Shown: positions 46,421-54,518 of the stretch, in pieces
How the letters are laid out: each line of letters begins with the position of its first letter
Numbering within the stretch: position 1 is the first letter of the stretch
Assembly (NCBI RefSeq): GCF_000948415.1
Contig: NZ_JYII01000010.1
Location: forward strand, 62,001-126,000
From: Thalassospira sp. HJ
GTDB taxonomy: Bacteria; Pseudomonadota; Alphaproteobacteria; Rhodospirillales; Thalassospiraceae
Direction: 5' to 3'
DNA length: 64,000 bases
Made by a program: the position numbers and the translations under genes
Notes under the pieces: model-generated
Told to the model about the DNA's origin: nothing
Database searches by the model: none
Seen by the model: only the letters and a program-made list of their open reading frames with translations

Positions 46421-46756
46421 ATGACCTATGTGGTGACGGAAAACTGCATCAAGTGTAAGTATCAGGACTGCGTCGAGGTTTGCCCCGTCGATTGCTTCTA
46501 TGAAGGTGAAAACTTCCTGGTGATTCACCCTGACGAATGCATTGATTGCGGTGTTTGCGAACCGGAATGCCCCGCCGAAGCGATTATTCCCGATACCGAG
46601 CCGAATCTGGACAACTGGTTGGAAATCAACCGGAAATTTGCAGAAGTCTGGCCAAATATTACCCGCAAGGGCGATGCGCCGGCCGATGCGGACGAATGGA
46701 ACGGTAAATCGGGCAAGACCGAAATGCTGTCCGAAGCCCCGGGTGCGGGCGACTGA
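46421..46756 (+). CDS. fdxA: 7Fe ferredoxin FdxA
   Basis: A 111-residue ferredoxin carrying one 3Fe-4S and one 4Fe-4S cluster. Cysteines are in [20 protein letters not shown] and in [20 protein letters not shown]; the spacing and the [10 protein letters not shown] segment are those of FdxA in alphaproteobacteria. The C-terminal 50 residues ([20 protein letters not shown]) form the usual extra helix. The start ATG 46421 follows CGGAGTTACACC. Electron partners are not known for certain. It precedes carD with an unusual 311-base gap and its own terminator. Confidence 0.95.
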   Translation: MTYVVTENCIKCKYQDCVEVCPVDCFYEGENFLVIHPDECIDCGVCEPECPAEAIIPDTEPNLDNWLEINRKFAEVWPNITRKGDAPADADEWNGKSGKTEMLSEAPGAGD

Positions 46757-47067
46757 TTTTTCGGACTAACCCCCGGATATTCCATGCGATTTTCAACCCA
46801 CTGGCCTTTGCCAGTGGGTTTTGCGCATGGCTGCCTTGAACAGCTTGTAGGGAAAATCCCTGTAAACTGATGACGTGTTGTGTTATTGTTCACAATTCGC
46901 GCTAAGGGCTCGACAGGCTCATTCCGAAATGTCGGATTTCCGTATTTGAAATTCCTGTCTGAACCGCGACTTTGCCAAAAAGCTTGGTCGCGTGCAGCTC
47001 TTTGCGTCGCTGGTTCTGTAGTGTTGCAGTTGAATGACCAGGCCTGATTGGGCCGGAAGGATGCTTG
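46757..47067. other. 311-base gap: fdxA terminator and carD leader
   Basis: No gene seen. The first part holds the fdxA terminator (46795-46822). The rest is likely the carD promoter and leader, with small hairpins, for example AGGGA-AAA-TCCCT near 46852 and a bulged stem CGCGAC...TCGCG at 46965-46992. Confidence 0.5.
46795..46822 (+). terminator. Terminator after fdxA
   Basis: AACCCACTGGC pairs perfectly with GCCAGTGGGTT around a CTTT loop and runs into TTTTG. It lies 38 bases after the fdxA stop. Confidence 0.85.
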
Positions 47068-47568
47068 ATGTCGGATAAGTTGCCGTTTGCTGTTGGCGAT
47101 TACGTTGTTTACCCCGCGCATGGCGTTGGCTGTGTTGATGGCCTGGAAACCCAGGAAATCGCGGGGCAGGAATTGCGCCTTTATGTAATTACCTTTGACT
47201 CCAGCCGCATGACCTTGCGCGTGCCGGTGAACAAGGTGGGCAACTCTGGTCTGCGCAAGCTGTCCTCGAAAAAGCAGATGGATTCTGCGCTCGTAACCCT
47301 TAAGGGCCGTGCACGCGTCAAGCGCACCATGTGGTCGCGCCGTGCGCAGGAATACGAAGCAAAGATCAATTCCGGCGATCCGGTATCGATTGCGGAAGTC
47401 GTTCGCGACCTTCACCGTAGTGCGACCCAGCCGGAACAGTCGTTCTCTGAACGTCAGATTTACGAAGCTGCGTTTGAGCGCCTTGTAGACGAGCTTGCCG
47501 CGATTGAAAAAATCGACAAGGACAAGGCGTCTGGCAAGCTTGAAAAGCTTTTGCATAAGGCCGCCTGA
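47068..47568 (+). CDS. carD: CarD/CdnL-family transcription factor
   Basis: A 166-residue RNA-polymerase-binding regulator that stabilises open promoter complexes, notably at rRNA promoters. The N-terminal Tudor-like domain reads FAVGDYVVYPAHGVGCVDGL with the beta-subunit contact region around LRLYVITFDSSRMTLRVPV. The C-terminal helical DNA-binding domain has LKGRARVKRTMWSRRAQEYE and the family end FERLVDELAAIEKIDKD. ATG 47068 with GGAAGG upstream is preferred to TTG 47065. It is followed by a terminator and then by the pseudophosphatase gene. Confidence 0.95.
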   Translation: MSDKLPFAVGDYVVYPAHGVGCVDGLETQEIAGQELRLYVITFDSSRMTLRVPVNKVGNSGLRKLSSKKQMDSALVTLKGRARVKRTMWSRRAQEYEAKINSGDPVSIAEVVRDLHRSATQPEQSFSERQIYEAAFERLVDELAAIEKIDKDKASGKLEKLLHKAA

Positions 47569-47599
47569 TTGCGAAGGCGCCTTTAGACACCTATTTATA

Positions 47600-47646
47600 A
47601 AAACCGGCCCGCAAGGTACTCTTGGGCCGGTTTTATTTTTGTTTTT
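47600..47646 (+). terminator. Terminator after carD
   Basis: AAAACCGGCCC pairs with GGGCCGGTTTT; an inner AAG/CTT extends the stem. ATTTTTGTTTTTT follows. It ends just before the ribosome site of the next gene. Confidence 0.88.
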
Positions 47647-47661
47647 TGGCAGGTTACAGCG

Positions 47662-48465
47662 ATGAGTACAGTTCTGGCGCCAATCAAGCCGGCTGAGCGA
47701 ATCTGGGTCGTCGGCGCAATCAATGGCGACCGAGACGCACTGCGTTCTGTTCATCAGAAACTTGCGCAGCGCATCAAACCGGGCGACAGGCTTGTCTATC
47801 TTGGCAATTATTGGGGTGAAGGCACCGCTGAAAACGTGGTTGCGGCCGTCAACGAGTTGCTGCTGTTCCGTCGTTTCTTCATTGCCATGGACGGTGTTGA
47901 TATCACCGATATCGCCTTCCTGCGTGGGGCGGCTGAAGAAATGCTGTCGAAGTTACAGCAAATCCAGTTTGCCCCGAACCCCGGTGAAGTCTTTGACTGG
48001 ATGCTGACACGTGGCATCGCCGGAACGGTCCGTGCCTACGGCTTTGATCCGGCCAATGTACAAAGAACCATGCATCAGGGCGCACATGCGATTTCACAAT
48101 GGACATCGACATTTGGCGATGCCGTGCGACGCCATAGCGGCCATAACGCATTGCTGTCTGACCTGAAACACGCGGCCTATTCAACAGACGGGCGCTTGAT
48201 CTTTGTCCACACGGGACTGGATGGCTCGCGGCCGCTAACCGGCCAGACCGATACATTCTGGTGGGGCGGGTCGATGTTTGAGGCCATCACCGAACGCTAC
48301 TACGATTGCGCGCGCATTGTGCGCGGTGCGTCACAGGGACAGGTCGGTCTGCAGGAGCGCGAATTTACCCTGTCGCTTGATGGCGGGGCTGGCCGTGGTG
48401 GCCAATTGATTGCGGTGGCCCTTGATGGACAAGGAGCCATCATCGAGCAGATCACCGGCGACTGA
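47662..48465 (+). CDS. Metallophosphoesterase-like pseudoenzyme
   Basis: A 267-residue protein with the plan of a bacterial Ser/Thr phosphatase (PPP/ApaH type) but with its metal site removed. Standard motifs and what stands here: GDxHG reads GAINGD (Asp and His both replaced); GDYxDRG reads GNYWGEG; LRGNHE reads LRGAAEEM. Only the late VHxG motif is kept (FVHTGLDG). With at least five metal ligands or catalytic residues replaced, phosphatase activity is very unlikely. The rest of the fold appears intact, so it may be a binding or scaffolding protein (inference). It is 93 bases downstream of carD, separated by a terminator. Confidence 0.75.
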   Translation: MSTVLAPIKPAERIWVVGAINGDRDALRSVHQKLAQRIKPGDRLVYLGNYWGEGTAENVVAAVNELLLFRRFFIAMDGVDITDIAFLRGAAEEMLSKLQQIQFAPNPGEVFDWMLTRGIAGTVRAYGFDPANVQRTMHQGAHAISQWTSTFGDAVRRHSGHNALLSDLKHAAYSTDGRLIFVHTGLDGSRPLTGQTDTFWWGGSMFEAITERYYDCARIVRGASQGQVGLQEREFTLSLDGGAGRGGQLIAVALDGQGAIIEQITGD

Positions 48466-48510
48466 CTTGGTGTTGGCCAGCTTTGATCTGGCCCGGTGAA
48501 GTCCCAAAAG

Positions 48511-48538
48511 AAAAGGCAGCATTTTCATGCTGCCTTTT
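48511..48538. terminator. Bidirectional terminator between convergent genes
   Basis: AAAAGGCAGCAT pairs perfectly with ATGCTGCCTTTT around a TTTC loop. The A and T flanks allow it to end transcription from both the pseudophosphatase gene (plus) and the M48 protease gene (minus). Confidence 0.9.
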
Positions 48539-48568
48539 GTTGTATCGGGAGATTGTCAGGTGATGACC

Positions 48569-50047
48569 TTAGTGACGTACCACCTTGACCAGCGATCCGA
48601 CGGCAGGGGGCTGGCCACTGCCAAGACCATTGATCGTGGCAAAGACGTCTGCCGGTGCCTTGTCGACTTCCATGTCATCAATGAATGTCTGGAGGCTGTA
48701 TTCCGGGTTCACCGCGCGCACCTTGATGCGAAGCGGGGTATAAATCTGCTTTTCACGGTCGGTCAGCGGGCGGAAGCTATAGGTCGTGCGACGCAGCGGC
48801 AGGTTATAGCTATCGGCCTGATCAAGCGGTGTGACAAACAGGAACTGATAAGCCGAACTGCCATGGCGGATCACAACCACGCGCAGGCGCGCCGGACCGG
48901 ATCGTAGTGAAATATCGGCAGTGCCGGTCGCTGCTTCCTGACCTTCGATATCGAGCATCTCGATATTGCGAATGGCGATCTGTTTGGAAAAGCCGTTCTG
49001 CAGATAGTGATCAAGGCGAACGTCCTTGGCACCCGGTGCGCCTTCAAAAATGATCTGCGTCCCTTTGCCATCCTGGGCGATCACCGCGGTTGGCTGGTTG
49101 GTCATGTTAAAGCCGTCGGGTACTTCAAAACGGAAATCGAGCGGCACATGGACAAACTCCTGCCCGCGGACATAGCCCTGATCCGGACCGTCGCCATAAA
49201 GAATACCATCAATTGCCGTCATATAGCGCACAGTACCACGTTCCGGATTGGCAACCGCAGTTACATTGGCACTTTGATGGGCCTGTTCGATACGATCGAG
49301 CGTGCGCGGGTGGGTCGCCATGAAATCATACTGGTCGACATCATCCGGGGATCGCCCGGCCAGTTTGGCCTGCAGTCGCGAATGGGCGCGCAGCTTCTCA
49401 AGGAAGGTCGCCATGGCGTCCGGATCATACCCGGCGCGCGTGATATAGCGAATGCCAAGCATGTCGGCTTCGAATTCATGCTCGCGCGAGAAGGATTTGA
49501 GATAGGCGTTCGCCCCGGTTCCGATCAGATCGCCCGCACCATTGCCGATGGCAACAGCAAGGCCGCCCGCCAAAATTTGCGTCAGGACGCCACGGCTATA
49601 GCGCTGGGCAGAGTGACGGGCAACGACGTGGCCAATCTCATGCGCCAGGACGCCGGCCAGCTCTGCCTCGTTGGTGGCAAGGGCCGCCAGGCCACGGGTG
49701 ATATAGACATAGCCGCCGGGCAAGGCAAAGGCGTTGACGACCGGGGAGTCTAGGACTGTGAAGGTGAATTTCTCGTTCGGGGTTTCCGAGACCGCGACAA
49801 GCTTTTCACCGACTTCGGTCACATAGGTCTGCAGGTCCTGTTCGGTGTATTGACCACCGAATTCCTTGACCATTTTCGGATGTTCCTGCGAACCGATCTG
49901 TTTTTCCTGCTCGGGCGACATGAAGGCTGTAAAGCTGTCCTCACCGGTAGCCCGGTTGGTCGAACAGCCGGCAACAGCTGTGCTGAGCGCAATCGCTGTA
50001 AGCACACCGGCAAGATGTTTATGTGATCGGAAATTCAGCCAGCCCAT
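48569..50047 (-). CDS. Lipoprotein M48-family metalloprotease (BepA-like)
   Basis: A 492-residue envelope protease. The lipobox VAGC gives Cys28, then the M48 domain with zinc motif VLAHEIGHVVARHSAQR (His136, His140) and the third ligand region EFEADMLGIRYITRAGYDP. Family segments YVYITRGLAALATNEAELAG and SRLQAKLAGRSPDDVDQYDF, with HPRTLDRIEQA, are like those of BepA/YfgC and Oma1-type proteases that clean up outer-membrane protein assembly. The last 250 residues form an extra domain ending in GSLVKVVRH, absent from short Oma1-type members and perhaps substrate-binding. Start ATG 50047 with GAGGAAAG upstream; a longer frame from 50110 is less likely. Confidence 0.9.
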   Translation of the reverse strand: MGWLNFRSHKHLAGVLTAIALSTAVAGCSTNRATGEDSFTAFMSPEQEKQIGSQEHPKMVKEFGGQYTEQDLQTYVTEVGEKLVAVSETPNEKFTFTVLDSPVVNAFALPGGYVYITRGLAALATNEAELAGVLAHEIGHVVARHSAQRYSRGVLTQILAGGLAVAIGNGAGDLIGTGANAYLKSFSREHEFEADMLGIRYITRAGYDPDAMATFLEKLRAHSRLQAKLAGRSPDDVDQYDFMATHPRTLDRIEQAHQSANVTAVANPERGTVRYMTAIDGILYGDGPDQGYVRGQEFVHVPLDFRFEVPDGFNMTNQPTAVIAQDGKGTQIIFEGAPGAKDVRLDHYLQNGFSKQIAIRNIEMLDIEGQEAATGTADISLRSGPARLRVVVIRHGSSAYQFLFVTPLDQADSYNLPLRRTTYSFRPLTDREKQIYTPLRIKVRAVNPEYSLQTFIDDMEVDKAPADVFATINGLGSGQPPAVGSLVKVVRH

Positions 50048-50207
50048 TGATATCTTTCCTCGTGTCCTTTGGCCGCGTAAGCTGCCCGGTATTGTTCCAG
50101 CAAAACCCACCGGGAATTGGTAGCGCGTGTTTTCGGATCATTCAATCTTTTCGCAAGACCCGATAAAGCATCAAAAATGGGGAGATTTTTGGGCTGGAGC
50201 GACATTG

Positions 50208-51068
50208 ATGCGCCAGAAAGGTGCGGTGATGCTGTTTGGTGCCGCCCTTTGCGCCGTAAATTTGCCCGCAATGGCCGCCGATTGGAGGTGTGGAACAGAC
50301 ATCATCGCAACCGCTGACACGCAAACGGACTTGGCAAGCCGCCCGACACCGGTTTGGCGTGATGTGCAGCTCAACATTGATGCGGTTGATGCGTTTTCGG
50401 TATCTGATCTTCCGGGTAAATCATTTCGGCTTGCGGATCTAGGGTTTGTGCCGGGTGTTGAGGATGCGGCAAGGGCGTGGTTGGAGCGGGCGCGTGCAAA
50501 CAAGGTGTCAATTATGCCGCTTTCCGAGCAAGCCGATTTCCTAGGCCGAACACCAGTTCTTATTAACGATCCCGTTGTGGGCGACTGGCGCGAAGTACTT
50601 CTGGCTGCCGGTCTGGCAATGCTTGTTCCTGAAACCGGGCAGGACATATCGCACCTGATCGGGATTGAGGACACGGCAATCCAGAGCAAGTCTGGCATGT
50701 GGTCCGATCAAGGTGCGGAAACAGCCTATTACGTTGTTGCTGATGACGCGGCGGATGGAGATTCGCCGACGGCCAGCAATGCAATTGGCCGCTTCGCTGT
50801 GATTGATGGCACGATCAGAAGCATCGAGCATCAGGAATGGCGCAGCTACCTTAATTTCGGATCGAATTGGCGTGAGGATTTCACCATCGCGCTGGATGCG
50901 ACCCTGCGGGATAGCTTTGCGCAAGGCGGTGATTTTCAGGGCGTTCTCGATACTTGGGTCGGGCAAAAAGTTCGGGTGCGAGGCGTGATTGAAAATCGCG
51001 GTGGGCCATACATCACGCTCGATAACCCGTTCTGGTTATGCCTTTCCCTTGGTGAAGGGGTGCAATAG
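50208..51068 (+). CDS. Exported nuclease-like (SNase-type) protein, degenerate active site
   Basis: A 286-residue exported protein beginning MRQKGAVMLFGAALCAVNLPAMAAD (signal peptide seen over the first 24 residues). Its middle part resembles the staphylococcal-nuclease OB-fold: SFRLADLGFVPG stands where active nucleases have VRLxGIDAPE, and FLGRTPVLI stands near the usual DRYGR. So the catalytic Asp, Pro-Glu are missing and it is probably not an active nuclease. A second OB-like motif ends the protein (QKVRVRGVIENRGGPYITLD). Assignment to this family is tentative. It is divergent from the M48 protease gene. An upstream start at 50127 is possible but less likely. Confidence 0.55.
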   Translation: MRQKGAVMLFGAALCAVNLPAMAADWRCGTDIIATADTQTDLASRPTPVWRDVQLNIDAVDAFSVSDLPGKSFRLADLGFVPGVEDAARAWLERARANKVSIMPLSEQADFLGRTPVLINDPVVGDWREVLLAAGLAMLVPETGQDISHLIGIEDTAIQSKSGMWSDQGAETAYYVVADDAADGDSPTASNAIGRFAVIDGTIRSIEHQEWRSYLNFGSNWREDFTIALDATLRDSFAQGGDFQGVLDTWVGQKVRVRGVIENRGGPYITLDNPFWLCLSLGEGVQ

Positions 51069-51161
51069 GACTTGTTCTCAGGCCATTGTTCGTGAGACTT
51101 GTTGTCCGCGCCACCACCGGCCAAACAGATATATTGGCAACTAAACAAAGAGGTCCTTCGC

Positions 51162-52118
51162 GTGCTCTATCCCGAAATTTCGCCCCATCAGTCGGGTTGG
51201 CTATCTCGTGAAGATGGTCATGAGATTTACTGGGAAGAAGTCGGTAATCCTGACGGGTTGCCAGTGATCTTCCTGCATGGCGGCCCGGGTGCGGGCATTT
51301 CCCCCAACAGCCGTCGTTTCTTCGATCCCGAAAAGTATCGCGTAATCCTGCTTGATCAGCGCGGGGCGGGGAAATCACGACCGTTCGGCAGCCTTGAAAA
51401 CAACACCACCGATCATTTGATCGGCGATATCGAAGCCCTGCGCGAAGCGCGCGGGATTGAACGCTGGCTGGTGTTTGGCGGGTCTTGGGGATCGACACTT
51501 GCGCTGGCTTATGGGCAGGCTTGCCCGGAACGGGTTACGGGCTTTGTCCTGCGTGGTATTTTTCTTGGCACGACGTCAGAAATCCAATGGTTCATGGAAG
51601 GCATGGGGCGTTTCTTCCCCGAGGCAGTGCGCCGCTTCCTTGATACTGCCGGCTTTACGGACAATCCGGGCTATCAGAAACTGCTCGATCGCTATGCCGA
51701 GATTTTCGCAGGCAAGGACGGCGAGGATGCCGCGATTGACGCCGCGCGGGTTTGGTCAGCCTATGAAGCAACATGCTGCACGCTCCTGCCCGATGACGGG
51801 CTGGTCGAACAGTTTGAAGGTGATCAGATCGCATTGGCGTTGGCCAAGCTTGAACATCATTACTTTGTGCATCGCTGCTTCCTTGAAGAAGACCAGCTGA
51901 TCAAAAACGTCGGTCGCATTTCGCATGCGCCGGTCGTTATTGTTCAGGGGCGTTATGACGTCGTGTGTCCGCCGGTTTCGGCCCTTACGCTTCATAATGC
52001 GTGGGAAGAGTCGGAGCTGGTGATTGTCGATGATGCCGGACATGCTGCCAGTGAGCCAGGCATCATCCGCGAACTGGTGCGGGCAACAAACCGGTTTGAT
52101 GGCAAAAAGTTCGTGTAA
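51162..52118 (+). CDS. pip: Proline iminopeptidase
   Basis: Alpha/beta-hydrolase of peptidase family S33 that removes N-terminal proline from peptides. The 318-residue protein has the oxyanion-hole segment FLHGGPGAGISPNSRRFFDP, nucleophile Ser in VFGGSWGSTLALAYGQ, the family DQRGAGKSRPFG and the late acid and base residues in VQGRYDVVCPP and DDAGHAASEPG. Start GTG 51162 (AAAGAGG upstream) gives MLYPEISPHQSGWL, the usual N-terminus; a longer frame from 51099 adds an unrelated stretch. Single gene on its strand. Confidence 0.95.
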   Translation: MLYPEISPHQSGWLSREDGHEIYWEEVGNPDGLPVIFLHGGPGAGISPNSRRFFDPEKYRVILLDQRGAGKSRPFGSLENNTTDHLIGDIEALREARGIERWLVFGGSWGSTLALAYGQACPERVTGFVLRGIFLGTTSEIQWFMEGMGRFFPEAVRRFLDTAGFTDNPGYQKLLDRYAEIFAGKDGEDAAIDAARVWSAYEATCCTLLPDDGLVEQFEGDQIALALAKLEHHYFVHRCFLEEDQLIKNVGRISHAPVVIVQGRYDVVCPPVSALTLHNAWEESELVIVDDAGHAASEPGIIRELVRATNRFDGKKFV

Positions 52119-52206
52119 AATTAACAGACAATCAGCATTGTGTTGTTGAGTTTGAAAACCTATCGGCTAGTATAGCGCACCGATTGATCTAGTGGGGACT
52201 TGGTTA

Positions 52207-52731
52207 ATGAAGTTGGTTTTGGGGAAGCTGCTCGCAGTTTGCGTTCTGTTCGCTTTTGGAAGCACGGCGCATGCGCAGCAAATTCTTGGAAATGATAACG
52301 ATTCCGGACTGCTTGAATTTTCGACCGGTATGGTCGACATCACTCAGGATGAAGAAGCAGCCGAGTTTCGTCTGAACTACCGCGCTCAGCACGCGATGTT
52401 TGACGTCACCCGCCCGATCGGCGGTGTGATGGTGACCTCCGAAGGTGCGGTTCACGGCTATGGCGGTCTTGCAGTTGACGTTCTGTGGGGCGATCACTTC
52501 GTTTCCAGCGTCTATACCTCGGTTGGTGCATACCATCAGGGCAATGGCGAAGACCTTGGTCACTGGATCGAATTCCGTTCCGGTCTCGAGCTTGGCTTCC
52601 GCTTTGACAGCCACGAACGCCTCAGCCTTGGCATCTCGCACATCTCGAACGCCAGCATCGGCGACGAGAACCCGGGTACGGAAATTCTGTCTCTGACATA
52701 TTCCTTCCCGATTGAGCGCCTGTTCGACTAA
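52207..52731 (+). CDS. pagL: Lipid A 3-O-deacylase (PagL-like) outer-membrane protein
   Basis: A 174-residue outer-membrane beta-barrel with signal peptide (cut near STAHAQ). PagL removes the 3-linked acyl chain from lipid A. The catalytic segment GISHISNASIGDENPGTE has the His145 and Ser147 pair and Asn148 in the HxSN pattern, then the usual NPG. The C-terminal strand ends in Phe-Asp, not the usual Phe, a small departure. ATG 52207 is preferred; a GTG at 52192 adds five residues. Membrane lipid remodelling can alter surface immunogenicity; the trigger is not known here. Confidence 0.88.
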   Translation: MKLVLGKLLAVCVLFAFGSTAHAQQILGNDNDSGLLEFSTGMVDITQDEEAAEFRLNYRAQHAMFDVTRPIGGVMVTSEGAVHGYGGLAVDVLWGDHFVSSVYTSVGAYHQGNGEDLGHWIEFRSGLELGFRFDSHERLSLGISHISNASIGDENPGTEILSLTYSFPIERLFD

Positions 52732-52754
52732 GGCAATCAACATCAAAGATTTCC

Positions 52755-52786
52755 ATCAGCCGAGGGTGATCGCATCCTCGGCTGAT
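52755..52786 (+). terminator. Terminator-like hairpin after pagL
   Basis: ATCAGCCGAGG pairs with CCTCGGCTGAT over 11 bases around a ten-base loop, 23 bases after the pagL stop. Followed only by TTGCATTTGG, so termination may be partial. Confidence 0.65.
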
Positions 52787-52890
52787 TTGCATTTGGGGAC
52801 AAGTTTGGCCGGGAAAGGTGGCAATATCCGTGCCCTCGCGGATTGATCGCCGCCGGTTTTGCTGCTAATGGAATGCTGCCTTTTGGCAGT

Positions 52891-52967
52891 GCGCCCGTAG
52901 CTCAGCAGGATAGAGCACCAGATTCCTAATCTGGGGGCCACAGGTTCGAATCCTGTCGGGCGCACCA
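52891..52967 (+). tRNA. tRNA-Arg (CCT anticodon)
   Basis: A 77-base tRNA with encoded CCA. The acceptor stem GCGCCCG pairs with CGGGCGC. The D loop is GTAGCTCAGCAGGATAGAGC, the anticodon stem CCAGA/TCTGG encloses TTCCTAA so the anticodon is CCT (reads AGG), and the T loop is GGTTCGAATCC. Position GGGGGCC is a normal variable loop. It stands alone, and no integrase or attachment-site repeat is seen next to it. Confidence 0.97.
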
Positions 52968-53138
52968 TATCTCACCTCCCTTTGCGGTTTTCCAGCTCAT
53001 TATCACGGTTGTCGGCTTGTTGTGCCGATGTTCCGTCTTGCTTGAAAAACAAGTGCTTCTTTCTCATATCGCTAGAAAGGGGGCTTGCACGCGATGCTGT
53101 CTGTCAGCCTCCCCATAGAACCGGTCTGGGAGGATAAA

Positions 53139-54275
53139 ATGACGAACTGGATCAGGCTTCCGAACAGCGAAGGCCAATGTGTGTCGCGCCCGGATGCGCA
53201 GGGCGATCAGAAAACCTATCAGCGCGAAGTTGGACGCGCCGGTTTTCAGGGACCAGCAGCGCAAATTTATCATCGCCACCCACCAGCAGGCTGGGCGACG
53301 TTTGAAGGTCCGTTGCGACCGCGCGCCTTTTCGCTGGCCAAGCTTTCCGCCGGACCGGCCTGTCCGCTTCAGGCGCGCCGGGTTCTTCATAATGACAGCA
53401 TGGAAATGCGGTTCTGGAAAACCGAAAGCAAGATGCACGCACTTGCGCGCAATGCCGATGGCGATACCCTGATCTTTGTTCATAACGGGGCCGGTGCCCT
53501 GTTTTGCGATTACGGGCATTTATCCTATCGCGACGGGGATTATATCCTGCTGCCGCGCGGCACGTCCTGGCGGATCGAACCATCGGAGATATCCGAATTC
53601 ATGATGATCGAGGCAACCGCAGATGCCTTCAAGCTGCCCGGCGTATCGCTTGGCGGTGAGGCGGCGGTTAATCCCATGCTGTTTACCTTGCCCCGAATTG
53701 ATGATGCCTTCATCGCCCAGCAGGATGATGCATTCTGGGAAATCCACATTAAACGCTGCGGGCAGGTATCAACCCTGACCTATCCGTTCAATCCGCTTGA
53801 TGCGGTTGGCTGGGAAGGGGATCTTTGTGTGGTGAAAGTGAATTGGCGCGACCTTGCCAAGCATCGATCAAGTGGGCAAAGAACGCCGCCGGCAGCGTCC
53901 TGCACTTTTGTTACGGAAACCTTTTCCGTCAGCACCTTTATCCCCAAGGTGGGCGAGGGTGCGTCAGGCATCATGCGCGTGCCGTTTTATCATTCCAACG
54001 AAGATGCCGATGAGTTCATCTTTTACCATCGTGGCGAATTCTTTAGCCGTGGGGAAATAAAGGCCGGAATGGCAACATTCCACCCCAGTGGTTTCCCGCA
54101 TGGCCCGCATCCAAGCGCCTATCAGAGCAAAATGGTCAAGGCGCCGGTGGAAACCGATGAAGTGGCGGTCATGATCGATAGTCGAGCGTTTTTGAATGTT
54201 GATGAATCGATCCCTGATGGTGCGGAATGGAAGGCCTACGTAAAAACGTGGGAAAAGGCCGAAGAAACACTATAA
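53139..54275 (+). CDS. Homogentisate 1,2-dioxygenase-like cupin protein
   Basis: A 378-residue double-cupin protein of the homogentisate dioxygenase (HmgA) family, COG3508 type. The second cupin has VPFYHSNEDADEFIFYHRGE and GFPHGPHPSAYQS, which supply a plausible iron site (His, Glu/Asp, His). The human enzyme ligands are His335, Glu341 and His371 in YHRNCMSE and similar; the first matches, but here the Glu is one residue further on, so the activity is likely but not certain. No other tyrosine or phenylalanine breakdown gene is near. Start ATG 53139 behind GGGAGGATAAA; a longer frame from 53085 is rejected. Confidence 0.65.
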   Translation: MTNWIRLPNSEGQCVSRPDAQGDQKTYQREVGRAGFQGPAAQIYHRHPPAGWATFEGPLRPRAFSLAKLSAGPACPLQARRVLHNDSMEMRFWKTESKMHALARNADGDTLIFVHNGAGALFCDYGHLSYRDGDYILLPRGTSWRIEPSEISEFMMIEATADAFKLPGVSLGGEAAVNPMLFTLPRIDDAFIAQQDDAFWEIHIKRCGQVSTLTYPFNPLDAVGWEGDLCVVKVNWRDLAKHRSSGQRTPPAASCTFVTETFSVSTFIPKVGEGASGIMRVPFYHSNEDADEFIFYHRGEFFSRGEIKAGMATFHPSGFPHGPHPSAYQSKMVKAPVETDEVAVMIDSRAFLNVDESIPDGAEWKAYVKTWEKAEETL

Positions 54276-54518
54276 GCACTTGCTGTCTTTCGGTGAAAAA
54301 TGGCATTTTGGCGCCGCGAGTTGAGGATGGTATTTTCGGGGAAGGTTGTTAATGTAATTGTCAACTTGTCGGGATAGTTTAAACCGTCCCGAAGAACTCT
54401 GGCTAAAATGACAAACTGTTCATTACACAATGCTTTCCAACGCCGGAAATCCTGATATCAAGGGGCATCAGGATGACCGCCAGACATCAGCGCCGTTACC
54501 GGTTAACCAAAGCCAAGA

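Noticed and set aside
52891-52967. tRNA-Arg as an integration site for a mobile island
   Set aside because: No integrase, no direct repeat of the tRNA 3' end and no change in gene character on either side.
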